DNA of 64,000 nucleotides from an uncultured Campylobacter sp. (GTDB taxonomy: Bacteria; Campylobacterota; Campylobacteria; Campylobacterales; Campylobacteraceae). The notes under the pieces were generated by a model. That model was given only the letters and a program-made list of their open reading frames with translations. It was not told where the DNA came from and made no database searches. This document shows positions 1 through 7,759 of this stretch, piece by piece (positions within the stretch are counted from its first letter, which is position 1; each line of letters starts with the position of its first letter). The stretch is from assembly GCF_938030145.1 (NCBI RefSeq), contig NZ_CALHGM010000032.1:47966-111965 (forward strand). Reading direction: 5' to 3'. Position numbers and translations under genes: made by a program.

Positions 1-433
1 TATGCGGGCGGAATTTTAGGATTTTAAATCGAGATTCCGCCCGCCCTAAATTTACGGCTAAATTTTAAAATTTCGTAACGTAGAATTTAAAATTTACACA
101 GGAGTTGCTCTGCGCTACGATAAAATTTCAAAGAATTTTGTAAATTTAATCTAGCCTCGCGTGGTAAAATTTCAAGCCAAAATTTTACGTTAAAACCGAT
201 GCACCGCGTTTTGTCATGATAAAACCTCGCGCCTTAAAATTTTAAATATGAAAATCCAGCCGCATTATAAATTTTAAATTCGCCTTTTCTACTCTTGCTA
301 AATTCCAAAATTTTGCCCCCGTCTTGCTACTATTAAATTTTAAATTCGACCCGATTTAGCGCCTAAAATTCGTGAAATTTAATTTACAAAATAATATAAT
401 CACAAAATTATTCCAACGAAACAGGATGGGCGT
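1..433. other. Intergenic region upstream of ilvB, RAATTY-rich
   Basis: I see no gene here. The stretch is AT-rich and I count by eye about 20 hexamers of the family RAATTY, for example the palindromic run AAATTTTAAAATTT at about 60-73. By comparison I count about 10 in the whole 1.7 kb of ilvB. The last 40 bases hold the presumed ilvB promoter and ribosome binding site. Confidence 0.7.
395..400 (+). promoter_or_regulatory. Candidate -10 box for the ilvB-ilvH-lpxD operon
   Basis: The hexamer TATAAT lies 34 bases before the ilvB start codon. No good -35 box is visible, which is normal for Campylobacter sigma-70 promoters. A Shine-Dalgarno AGGA at 423-426 follows. The short leader leaves no room for a leader-peptide attenuator. 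Confidence 0.45.
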
Positions 434-2128
434 ATGAAAGAAATTAGCGGATCGCAGATGATCGTGGAGGCGTTGCGGCAGGAGGGGGTCGAGGTGGTTT
501 TCGGCTACCCGGGCGGCGCGGCGCTGAATATTTATGATGAAATTTACAAACAAAAATACTTCAGACACATTTTGGTGCGCCACGAGCAAGCCGCAGCGAT
601 GGCTGCGGACGGATATGCGCGCGCTAGCGGCAAGGTCGGCGTGGCAGTCGTTACAAGCGGACCGGGTTTTACTAACGCGCTTACGGGGCTTGCTACGGCG
701 TATAGCGACAGCATCCCGATCGTGCTTATTAGTGGGCAGGTGGCGACCTCGCTTATTGGCACCGACGCCTTTCAGGAGATCGATGCGATCGGAATTTCAC
801 GCCCCTGCGTCAAGCACAACTATCTAGTTAAAACGATAGAAGAGCTGCCTAGAATTTTAAAAGAGGCTTTTTACATCGCTCGTAGCGGCAGACCTGGACC
901 CGTGCACGTTGATATTCCCAAAGACGTAACGGCGAAGCTTGGCATTTTTGAATATCCTAGCGAAATCAAGATGCAAACTTACAAGCCGAATTATAAGGGC
1001 AATGGAGGGCAGATCAAAAAAACCGTCGAGTTAATCGCAAGCTGCAAAAAGCCTATCCTCTACATCGGCGGCGGCGTCATCAGTGCCGGCGCAAGCGAGC
1101 TGGTGCGCGAGCTTAGCGAGTTTGCGCAGATCCCGGTCGTTGAAACCCTTATGGCGCTGGGGGCTATGCGAAGCGATGATAAAAACCGCCTCGGTATGGT
1201 CGGTATGCATGGCAGCTACGCCGCAAATATGGCGCTTAGCGAGTCGGATCTGATAATCTGCTTGGGCGCGAGATTTGACGATCGCGTCACCGGAAAGCTA
1301 AGTGAATTCGGCAAAAACGCAAAGATCATCCACGTCGATATCGATCCTAGCTCGATCTCAAAGATTATAAATGCGGATTATCCGATCGTGGGCGACGTGA
1401 AATCGGTGCTAGAGGAGATGCTGCCTCGCATTAAAAACGAGGTCAACCCTCAAAATTTCGAGCAGTGGCGGGAGCTCATCCGCAAATACGATGAAATTCA
1501 CCCGCTTAAATTTAACGACAGCGATGAAATTTTAAAGCCGCAGTGGGTTATACAAAGTACCGCAAAAATCGCGGGCGAGGACGCTATCATCGCTACGGAC
1601 GTGGGGCAGCATCAGATGTGGGTCGCGCAGTTTTATCCGTTTTGCAAGCCGCGCACGCTGCTAAGTAGCGGCGGGCAGGGCACGATGGGATACGGCCTGC
1701 CCGCGGCATTGGGCGCGAAGGCCTATGCGGGAGATAGACCGGTTATAAATTTCAGCGGCGACGGCTCGATTTTGATGAATATCCAAGAGCTGATGACTGC
1801 GAGCGCGAGCGGTCTAAACGTCGTAAATATCGTATTAAACAACAATTTCTTAGGCATGGTGCGGCAGTGGCAGAGCCTGTTTTACGGGCAGCGTTTCTCA
1901 TCGACCGATCTTAGCTCGCAGCCCGATTTTGTGAAAATTGCGGAGGGCTTCGGCGGCGTAGGCTTTAGCGTTAGCACTAAAGCGGAATTTGAAGACGCGC
2001 TGAAGCAGGCTCTTGCGAGCAAGAAAGTAAGCGTCATCGAGGCTAAGATCGATCGCTTCGAAAACGTCTGGCCGATGGTGCCCGCAGGCGGCGCGCTTTA
2101 TAATATGATTTTTGAGCAGGAGTCGTAA
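434..2128 (+). CDS. ilvB: Acetolactate synthase large subunit (IlvB/IlvI)
   Basis: This is the catalytic subunit of acetohydroxyacid synthase. It is a cytosolic ThDP, FAD and Mg enzyme that makes 2-acetolactate or 2-aceto-2-hydroxybutyrate, the first common step of valine, leucine and isoleucine synthesis. The 564 residues match the family length. The three-domain order is clear: the N-terminal PYR domain with the catalytic Glu in RHEQAAAMAADGYARA (E51), the central FAD/transhydrogenase-like domain, and the C-terminal PP domain with the ThDP motif GDGS at about 442 ending in LNNN. The ATG at 434 has AGGA eight bases upstream. The regulatory subunit follows after two bases, so the pair is certainly co-transcribed. 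Confidence 0.97.
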   Translation: MKEISGSQMIVEALRQEGVEVVFGYPGGAALNIYDEIYKQKYFRHILVRHEQAAAMAADGYARASGKVGVAVVTSGPGFTNALTGLATAYSDSIPIVLISGQVATSLIGTDAFQEIDAIGISRPCVKHNYLVKTIEELPRILKEAFYIARSGRPGPVHVDIPKDVTAKLGIFEYPSEIKMQTYKPNYKGNGGQIKKTVELIASCKKPILYIGGGVISAGASELVRELSEFAQIPVVETLMALGAMRSDDKNRLGMVGMHGSYAANMALSESDLIICLGARFDDRVTGKLSEFGKNAKIIHVDIDPSSISKIINADYPIVGDVKSVLEEMLPRIKNEVNPQNFEQWRELIRKYDEIHPLKFNDSDEILKPQWVIQSTAKIAGEDAIIATDVGQHQMWVAQFYPFCKPRTLLSSGGQGTMGYGLPAALGAKAYAGDRPVINFSGDGSILMNIQELMTASASGLNVVNIVLNNNFLGMVRQWQSLFYGQRFSSTDLSSQPDFVKIAEGFGGVGFSVSTKAEFEDALKQALASKKVSVIEAKIDRFENVWPMVPAGGALYNMIFEQES

Positions 2129-2130
2129 GG

Positions 2131-2601
2131 ATGAATAGCATAAGAAGAGTAATATCGGTCGTCGTTACCGATGAGCACGGCGTTTTGTCGCGAATCTCGG
2201 GGCTTTTTGCGGGGCGCGGCTATAATATCGACAGCCTTACCGTTGCACCGATCCCAAATACCGGCCTATCGCGCCTTAGCATCGTCACTTCGGGCGATGA
2301 GCGCGTCATAGAGCAGATCACTAAGCAGCTTCATAAGCTGATCCCCGTCTACAAGGTCATCGATGATGCAAAATTTGTCGAAAAGGAGATGGTTTTGGTA
2401 AAGATCGCGCTGGGCGAAAATTTAGCGGGGCTTGATGCCGTTTTAAAAGCCTACAACGGCAGCATCGCAAACAGCGACGACAGCAAGATCGTCATCATGG
2501 CGTGCGACGACGCAGACCGCATCGACGGATTTTTAAAGACGATAAAAAAATACAATCCGATCGACGTCGTCCGCGGCGGCAGCGTCGCGCTGGATATGTA
2601 A
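2131..2601 (+). CDS. ilvH: Acetolactate synthase small (regulatory) subunit
   Basis: This is the regulatory subunit that activates IlvB and gives it valine feedback sensitivity. The protein has 156 residues, close to the usual 160 or so. An N-terminal ACT domain (RRVISVVVTDEHGVLSRISG, then GRGYNIDSL) is followed by the C-terminal domain containing ELVLVKIAL-like sequence (EMVLVKIALGEN). Its start lies two bases after the ilvB stop codon, with AGGAG overlapping the ilvB end, so expression is probably translationally coupled. The order ilvB-ilvH-lpxD is the same as in C. jejuni. Confidence 0.96.
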   Translation: MNSIRRVISVVVTDEHGVLSRISGLFAGRGYNIDSLTVAPIPNTGLSRLSIVTSGDERVIEQITKQLHKLIPVYKVIDDAKFVEKEMVLVKIALGENLAGLDAVLKAYNGSIANSDDSKIVIMACDDADRIDGFLKTIKKYNPIDVVRGGSVALDM

Positions 2602-2632
2602 GCGGCGATAAAATTTAATCAAAGGAGCGCAA

Positions 2633-3583
2633 ATGAAATTATCTAAAATTGCTGAAATTTTAAATATAGAGCTTAGCGGAGCGGACGCGGAGATTACCGC
2701 GATAAATTCGCTTCAAAACGCAAGGCAAAGCGAGCTGAGCTACTGCGATAGCGACAAAAACGAGAAATTTTTATCCGCCACCAAAGCAGCCGCCGTGCTG
2801 GTAAAGTGCGGCACTGCGGTTCCAAACGGCGTGCGAGCGTTGGAGTGCGAAAACCCGCATCTAGCCTTTGCGATCTTAAGCGCGCATTTTGCCAAGCCGC
2901 TCATTCGCAGCGGCACGCCCGCAAAGATCGCCGCTAGCGCGCAGATCGGGCAGAACGTGCATATCGGCGTAAATTCCACGATCGGCGAGGATTGCGTCAT
3001 TTCAAGCGGCGCGTATATCGGCGATGACGTGCATATCGGAAGCGGCTGCGTGATCCACGCAAACGCCGTCATCTACAACGACGCGATCATCGGCGAGCGC
3101 TGCATAATCCACGCAAACGCCGTTATCGGAAGCGACGGCTTCGGCTACGCGCACACCAAAACGGGCGAGCACGTTAAAATTTATCACAATGGCAACGTCG
3201 TGCTGCAAGACGAGGTTGAGATCGGCGCGTGCACGACGATCGATCGCGCGGTATTCGGCTCGACGATCGTTAAACGCGGCAGCAAGATCGACAATCTCGT
3301 TCAGATTGGGCACAACTGCGAGCTCGGGCAAAACTGCCTCATCGTCTCTCAAGTTGGGCTTGCGGGCTCGACGACGCTCGGGCGCAACGTCGTGATGGGC
3401 GGACAGAGCGGCAGCGGCGGGCACGTAAGCGTAGGTGATTTCGCTCAGATCGCGGCGCGCGGTGGCATAAGTAAGGATCTGGCGGGCGGCAAAAACTACG
3501 CAGGGCATCCTATAATGGAGCTTAGCGAGTGGTTTAAGCTGCAGGCTAAGATCGTTAGATTTTTTAAAGATAAAAAGCACTAG
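2633..3583 (+). CDS. lpxD: UDP-3-O-(3-hydroxyacyl)glucosamine N-acyltransferase LpxD
   Basis: LpxD adds the second 3-hydroxyacyl chain in lipid A synthesis, using acyl-ACP in the cytosol. The 316 residues divide into an N-terminal uridine-binding domain (about 1-95) and a left-handed beta helix made of hexapeptide repeats (about 100-270, for example IGQNVHIGVNSTIGEDCVIS). A C-terminal helical tail follows. The probable catalytic His lies in VQIGHNCELG. The start has AAAGGAG a few bases upstream. It follows ilvH by 31 bases and is likely in the same transcript, although lipid A synthesis is not related to amino acid synthesis. Confidence 0.96.
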   Translation: MKLSKIAEILNIELSGADAEITAINSLQNARQSELSYCDSDKNEKFLSATKAAAVLVKCGTAVPNGVRALECENPHLAFAILSAHFAKPLIRSGTPAKIAASAQIGQNVHIGVNSTIGEDCVISSGAYIGDDVHIGSGCVIHANAVIYNDAIIGERCIIHANAVIGSDGFGYAHTKTGEHVKIYHNGNVVLQDEVEIGACTTIDRAVFGSTIVKRGSKIDNLVQIGHNCELGQNCLIVSQVGLAGSTTLGRNVVMGGQSGSGGHVSVGDFAQIAARGGISKDLAGGKNYAGHPIMELSEWFKLQAKIVRFFKDKKH

Positions 3584-3969
3584 CCGTTTTGCCTTGGCTG
3601 ACTTGCCTTGATTGGTTCGGTCGATCGGCTTGATTTGATCGTTTTGATCGTTCGCTCTGATCGACTCCTCTAGACAGCTTGATTTAATCGGTTCGCGTCG
3701 TTTCAGTGAAGTTTGAGATCGCCAGGCAGTTGGTGATTGTGGAGTGGTTTGCGTTGCCGTTTGTGCTTTGATGTATTTTGTAATCGCTGTGGCGGTAAAT
3801 TTTGCCCTTTTATCGGCGAAATTCTGCCCGCGCCATTCTTTGTCGTGTGCTTGCTTCGCGGGTGCGGTAGAATTTGCTCTGCTAGTTTGAGCTGCGTTTG
3901 TTAGCAGTCATTGCGGCCGAGCTTTACGAGCGCTTTTAAATCAGTGAAAATTTAATTAAAGGAAAAACG
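3584..3969. other. Intergenic region with a GATCG-rich degenerate repeat
   Basis: No gene was recognised. The first 80 bases (about 3600-3680) are a degenerate short repeat built from TTGATT, TGATCG and GATCGG words. The remainder is mixed sequence without the high RAATTY density seen elsewhere. AAAGGA near the end is the ribosome binding site of the following gene. Confidence 0.5.
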
Positions 3970-4587
3970 ATGATAGAGATGTTTTTATGCTCCTATTTTG
4001 CGGGCGCGGCGACGCTTTTTGAGGATTTTGCCGAACAAAATATCCGCACCAAGGAGGTGCTTTTTATCCCGACCGCCGCAAACGTAGAGGAGTACCGGGA
4101 CTACGTGGACGAGGCGAAAGAGGCGTTTTCTAAAATGGGCTTTACGCTTCAAATTTTAGACGTTTCCAAAGCGAGCGAGGCCGAAGCGAAGGCGAAGATC
4201 GGCGCGGCGCAGGTGCTTTACGTAAGCGGCGGCAACACCTTTTATCTTTTGCGCGAGCTTAAAAAGAAAGGTCTTGCTAGCCTCATCGCAGATCGCGTCC
4301 GAAGCGGCGAGCTCGTGTACGTGGGCGAGTCGGCTGGCGCGATGATCGCCGCACCCAGCGTGGAGTACGCAGTCATGATGGACGATGGGGGCGACTACGA
4401 AGCTGCGGCGCAAACTGGGCTAGATCTTGTTAAATTCTATCCAGTAGTACACTACGGCGAGGAGCCCTTCGTGCAAAGCACGGCTGAAATTTTAAAAGCT
4501 TACGGCGGCAAGTTAAAATTGGCGCCGATAAATAACGCCGAAGCGATCGCGGTGCACGGCGATAAATTTAAAATTTTAGGACGGTAA
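3970..4587 (+). CDS. Peptidase E-like serine peptidase (family S51)
   Basis: This is probably a cytosolic dipeptidase E-type enzyme of the glutamine-amidotransferase-like fold, cleaving Asp-X dipeptides. The 205 residues show the nucleophile elbow GESAGAM with Ser121, an upstream YVSGGNTFYLLR strand-turn, and a downstream VVHYGEEP that fits the catalytic His region of PepE. The family also includes cyanophycinases and GAT-like proteins, so the exact substrate is uncertain. The ATG at 3970 has AAAGGA about eight bases upstream; an in-frame ATG at 3979 is an alternative. The gene stands alone, with 380 bases before it and 137 after it. Confidence 0.85.
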   Translation: MIEMFLCSYFAGAATLFEDFAEQNIRTKEVLFIPTAANVEEYRDYVDEAKEAFSKMGFTLQILDVSKASEAEAKAKIGAAQVLYVSGGNTFYLLRELKKKGLASLIADRVRSGELVYVGESAGAMIAAPSVEYAVMMDDGGDYEAAAQTGLDLVKFYPVVHYGEEPFVQSTAEILKAYGGKLKLAPINNAEAIAVHGDKFKILGR

Positions 4588-4724
4588 ACTGCGGCGTAAA
4601 AGTAAAATTTAGTAATTAAACGCTTCGTAAAATTTACGCTTATATTTTCGCATAGGGCTGCGAGGTGGAATTTGAGCTTAGGTGCGGCAAGCCGCTAACG
4701 AATAAATTTAATCAAAGGATCAAA

Positions 4725-5303
4725 ATGAAAATACTACTTATTAACGGTGGGGCGCCGTTTAACGGCAATGGCGGCAAGCTAAGCAAAACCTTGCACGAGC
4801 TAGCCAAAAATACGCTGGAAGCCCTAGGGCACGAAACGCGCGAAACTACGATACATGAGGGCTACGACCTAGAGGGCGAGGTAGAGAAATTTCTATGGAT
4901 GGATGCCGTGATCTGGCAGATGCCCGCGTGGTGGATGGGCGAGCCTTGGCTAGTCAAAAAATACATGGACGAGGTGTTTATGGGCGGCATAGGCAAGATA
5001 GTGGCAAACGACGGACGGCACAGCGCAAGCCCAAACGACGGCTACGGCACGGGTGGACTGATAAAGGGCAAATCGCACATGCTAAGCGTCACTTGGAATG
5101 CGCCGCTTCAGGCGTTTGAGAAGCCGGGCGATTTTTTCGAGGGCGTGGGCGTGGACGGCGTTTATCTGCATTTTCATAAGGCAAATGAGTTTTTAGGCAC
5201 GAAAAGGCTGCCTACTTTTATGTGTAACGACGTCGTTAAAAACCCGGACGTAGAGCGTTTTATGAGAGATTACGAAGCGCATCTAAAAAGGGTTTTCGGC
5301 TAG
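4725..5303 (+). CDS. mdaB: MdaB-type NADPH:quinone reductase (flavodoxin-like)
   Basis: This is a flavodoxin-fold NAD(P)H:quinone oxidoreductase, probably reducing quinones in two-electron steps and thereby limiting oxidative stress. The protein has 192 residues, the usual MdaB length. The FMN-binding N-terminus is MKILLINGGAPFNGNGGKL, and the family hallmarks FLWMDAVIWQMPAWWMGEPW, KGKSHMLSVTWNAP and DGVYLHFHKANEFLG are all visible. I chose the ATG at 4725 because AAAGGA sits just before it. The frame is open further upstream to 4665, but that extension has no family similarity. It appears monocistronic. Confidence 0.92.
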   Translation: MKILLINGGAPFNGNGGKLSKTLHELAKNTLEALGHETRETTIHEGYDLEGEVEKFLWMDAVIWQMPAWWMGEPWLVKKYMDEVFMGGIGKIVANDGRHSASPNDGYGTGGLIKGKSHMLSVTWNAPLQAFEKPGDFFEGVGVDGVYLHFHKANEFLGTKRLPTFMCNDVVKNPDVERFMRDYEAHLKRVFG

Positions 5304-5874
5304 CCTTGACGGCCTCAAACGAGTTTATCTGCTCGTAGTACAGCGCCAGATGGGCTAAAACGGATTATAAAATCGCTTCTTAAGCCGGATATTACGGCGC
5401 TTGTGAAATTTTAAAATAATGCCAAGCAGTACTTGTTCGAGTGTGGCTCGCGACGCGCGAGGTTTTCGTAAATCGCGAGATTCGAGCTTTGCTCGGCTGA
5501 TTGACACTGCGTGATGTGAAGGAGGTGTGAAATTTGAAGTCTTGCGGCGCGCGATTTATGCAGTCACTATATAAAATTTCATACGGCTGTCGCAGCTTTT
5601 AAGTCTGTGCGAAATAAAACTTGCGAAACGACGTGGCATTTTGCGATCGTTTTAAATTTTGCAAATGCGCTGTATTTTAGCTCGGCGCGAGATAAAATTT
5701 TACGCGGCGCACTTTTATGTGATGTATGCGTCTGGCTTGCCGTTGCTCGTTAGTGCCATGTCAGCGAGTGCCTAAGCATGGATGAGTGCGATGGCTGGCT
5801 CGTGTAACTATTAGCGTGCCGTTCAGTGCTGCTAGTGGCTTTAAGAGGCGCGATGTGTATTTACAGGGGAAGAG
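5304..5874. other. Intergenic region, no gene recognised
   Basis: This is about 570 bases with no open frame that looks coding. It has moderate GC and fewer RAATTY words than most gaps. The last ten bases (AGGGGAAG) form a convincing ribosome binding site for the interrupted gene that follows. Confidence 0.5.
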
Positions 5875-6342
5875 ATGCTAAAAATCGATATGCTTGAGTT
5901 TTTTCGCTAGGGCGAGTTTGCTGACGTAAAAAGCGGCTTGAGCTGCGCGCAGATCGCCTCGATGTTTGGCCCTGCGGATGCGAGCTTTAAGAGCGCGGGG
6001 GCTGAAATTTTAAGATACGGCGCCTTTGAGTTTCACTTTTTTCGGGACGAAATTTTTATGATCTTTTCGGATCATTTCAGAAGTGAGCCTCTTGATTTCG
6101 GCGGCGCAAGGGCGCGGCAAATCGAAATCGAGCCTTGGATATTATCGGGCTGTCCTGCCCCCATCGATCTTGCGGCAGTGAAAGGCGCTTTAAATCGTGA
6201 GCGGATCGAGTATCGCGAGCGCGCAACGGATGAGGGTTTGAAGCTAGACTTAAGCAGCGGCGTCACGCTTGCGTTTGAAAGCTTGATCGGGTTGGGCGAG
6301 CCCCACGGATACGAGCTTGCCGCATTTTGGATGAAATTTTAG
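5875..6342 (+). pseudogene. Unknown small protein gene interrupted by an in-frame TAG at codon 12
   Basis: A strong ribosome binding site (AGGGGAAG) precedes ATG 5875. It opens a frame reading MLKIDMLEFFR, then TAG at 5908-5910, then continues without further stops to 6342. Downstream the frame reads GEFADVKSGLSCAQIASMFG, then a beta-rich region (RYGAFEFHFF) and a Trp-containing C-terminus. The layout (short helix, GEF..VK.G, a helix with a G.P turn) resembles a family of small proteins, often found with immunity-like genes, but I cannot name it. A CAG to TAG change would explain the break. Restart at TTG 5938 would give 134 residues, but that codon has no ribosome binding site. Likely a recent nonsense mutation or a sequencing error. 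Confidence 0.6.
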
Positions 6343-6616
6343 TGGAATTTAAAAAGAGAAATATTTCTTTCGCGCGCTTTTTAAATTTAGCTTTCAAATT
6401 TACTCTTCGTCGAATGAAAATGAATGAAAATCCAAGCTAAATTTTGGCAGAAGCGGCGCCTTGTATCGCGCACGGCGCCGGAAAAACCGAGCCGTATTAG
6501 TTGCAGAAGTGCGGATTTAAAGATCGCGATAGCTTATAGCGACGCAGCTTTGTTTTTATGCTGCTACGGCGCGCCAGGATAAAGCGCCGAAATAAAATTT
6601 AAACAAAAGAGGTTTG

Positions 6617-6670
6617 ATGTTTTTTGATACAAAATACGATGAAAAAAGATCGCTAGCTTTAATCAGATGA
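6617..6670 (+). CDS. Possible 17-residue leader ORF overlapping the next start (ATGA)
   Basis: AAAGAGG at 6607-6613 precedes an ATG that encodes 17 residues (MFFDTKYDEKRSLALIR). It stops at a TGA overlapping the ATG at 6667. This could be a leader giving translational coupling. It could equally be the real N-terminus of the next protein, detached by a second indel. The Shine-Dalgarno sequence belongs to this ORF, while the 6667 start has none. Confidence 0.35.
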   Translation: MFFDTKYDEKRSLALIR

Positions 6671-7205
6671 ATACGCTTTTAAGATGCGTGCTGCTGTTTT
6701 TTATCCTTGGCGCGGGCGCGGCGCTGTATATGTCCTACACCGCGGTGCTACCGTCTAGCCCAGAAGATTTGCAGACCATAGAGGGGCGCGTTATATATGT
6801 GCAAACAAATAAGAGCAGAGGGGCTAGTTACTATAGGTTAAATTTAGTGGATAGCGCGTTTAAACAGAGGCGTTTTTCTTTAGATGTTTTCGGTGCCGAG
6901 AATACGGATACAAGACCGCGATATACGATAAGGACGTAAAAATTTGGTACCAAAGGATCGGGGGCGATACCGACCTTGCACGGCAGATCGCCCTTAAAGA
7001 CGGGCAAATGGTTTTAAAATACGATTATGCTTTTGCAGCCAGGTTTTATTACGATACCATATCCGATTCCTATAGAATCACATATTTGAAATGGGGCGGC
7101 GGTGCGCTTGCGCTTTTGATCATTCAGATCGTTTTGACTCGGATAGCGAGGAGAAAATATCGCGCCAAATGGGGCTACTACGAAAAATCTACGAATAAAA
7201 TTTAA
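6667..7205 (+). pseudogene. Small membrane protein gene split by a frameshift near 6895-6912
   Basis: The 5' frame (6667-6939) encodes a transmembrane helix (about residues 5-25) and a beta-rich extracytoplasmic stretch (EGRVIYVQTN...SYYRLNLVD). It ends after a garbled RPRYTIRT. The -1 frame is open from before 6903 to 7205 and continues plausibly (KTAIYDKDVKIWYQRIGG) into a second transmembrane helix (GGGALALLIIQIVL) and a basic tail. Together they make a two-helix membrane protein with an extracytoplasmic domain, similar in layout to DUF3592-type proteins, though I cannot confirm the family. One missing base around 6895-6912 joins the halves. There is no slippery heptamer, so programmed frameshifting is unlikely. 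Confidence 0.6.
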
Positions 7206-7759
7206 AATCGCCGCCGCCGAATAAATTTAAGCAAAATTTTGACCGGGTAAAATTTCGGATCGGCTTTTGCGCGCCGATTAAATTTACGCGTCCGCTGCGC
7301 CGCGAAATTTAAATCTTAATTTAAATAGCGAAATAGGAAAAGTGAAATCGAGGTTTAAATTTTACTTTTTAAAATTATTTTGAAAAACGGCGGGTAGAAA
7401 TCAGAGTTTTATCACAGAATTTTGTTTTTGGCAACTCTTGTGGGGAGCGACAAAAAAATGCGCTTTTTGCTTTTTTACTTGCGCGGTCAAAGGTGGCGCT
7501 TTAAATTTACTTGCCTTGAGACGGCGGTTTGGCTGTCGATGTAATCTTAGTCGCAAACTCATACTTTAAAATTTAACTGTAATGAAATGGTAGTGCGGCT
7601 TAAGCGTAAATTTTATCGTTGCGCCTAAGTTTTACTTCGACGTCATGCGCGGTAAATTTATAAAATTTCACGCCGCGCCGCGTAGCAAAATCAGCTCGCA
7701 AATTTTCAAATATGGCGGCAAAATTTAGCCCAAATTTAGGGCTAAATTTCACGTGCTTT
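7206..7759. other. Intergenic region, convergent gene ends, no gene seen
   Basis: This is about 550 bases between two convergent genes. Several RAATTY words occur (for example near 7215-7260 and 7660-7750). No coding frame, tRNA or clear U-tract terminator is visible. Confidence 0.5.

Noticed and set aside
3002..3580. 192-codon open frame antisense to lpxD
   Set aside because: It is the shadow of the hexapeptide repeats of lpxD, which is a certain gene on the other strand.
6895..6912. Programmed -1 frameshifting in the split membrane protein gene
   Set aside because: There is no slippery heptamer and no downstream pseudoknot; a simple indel is more likely.
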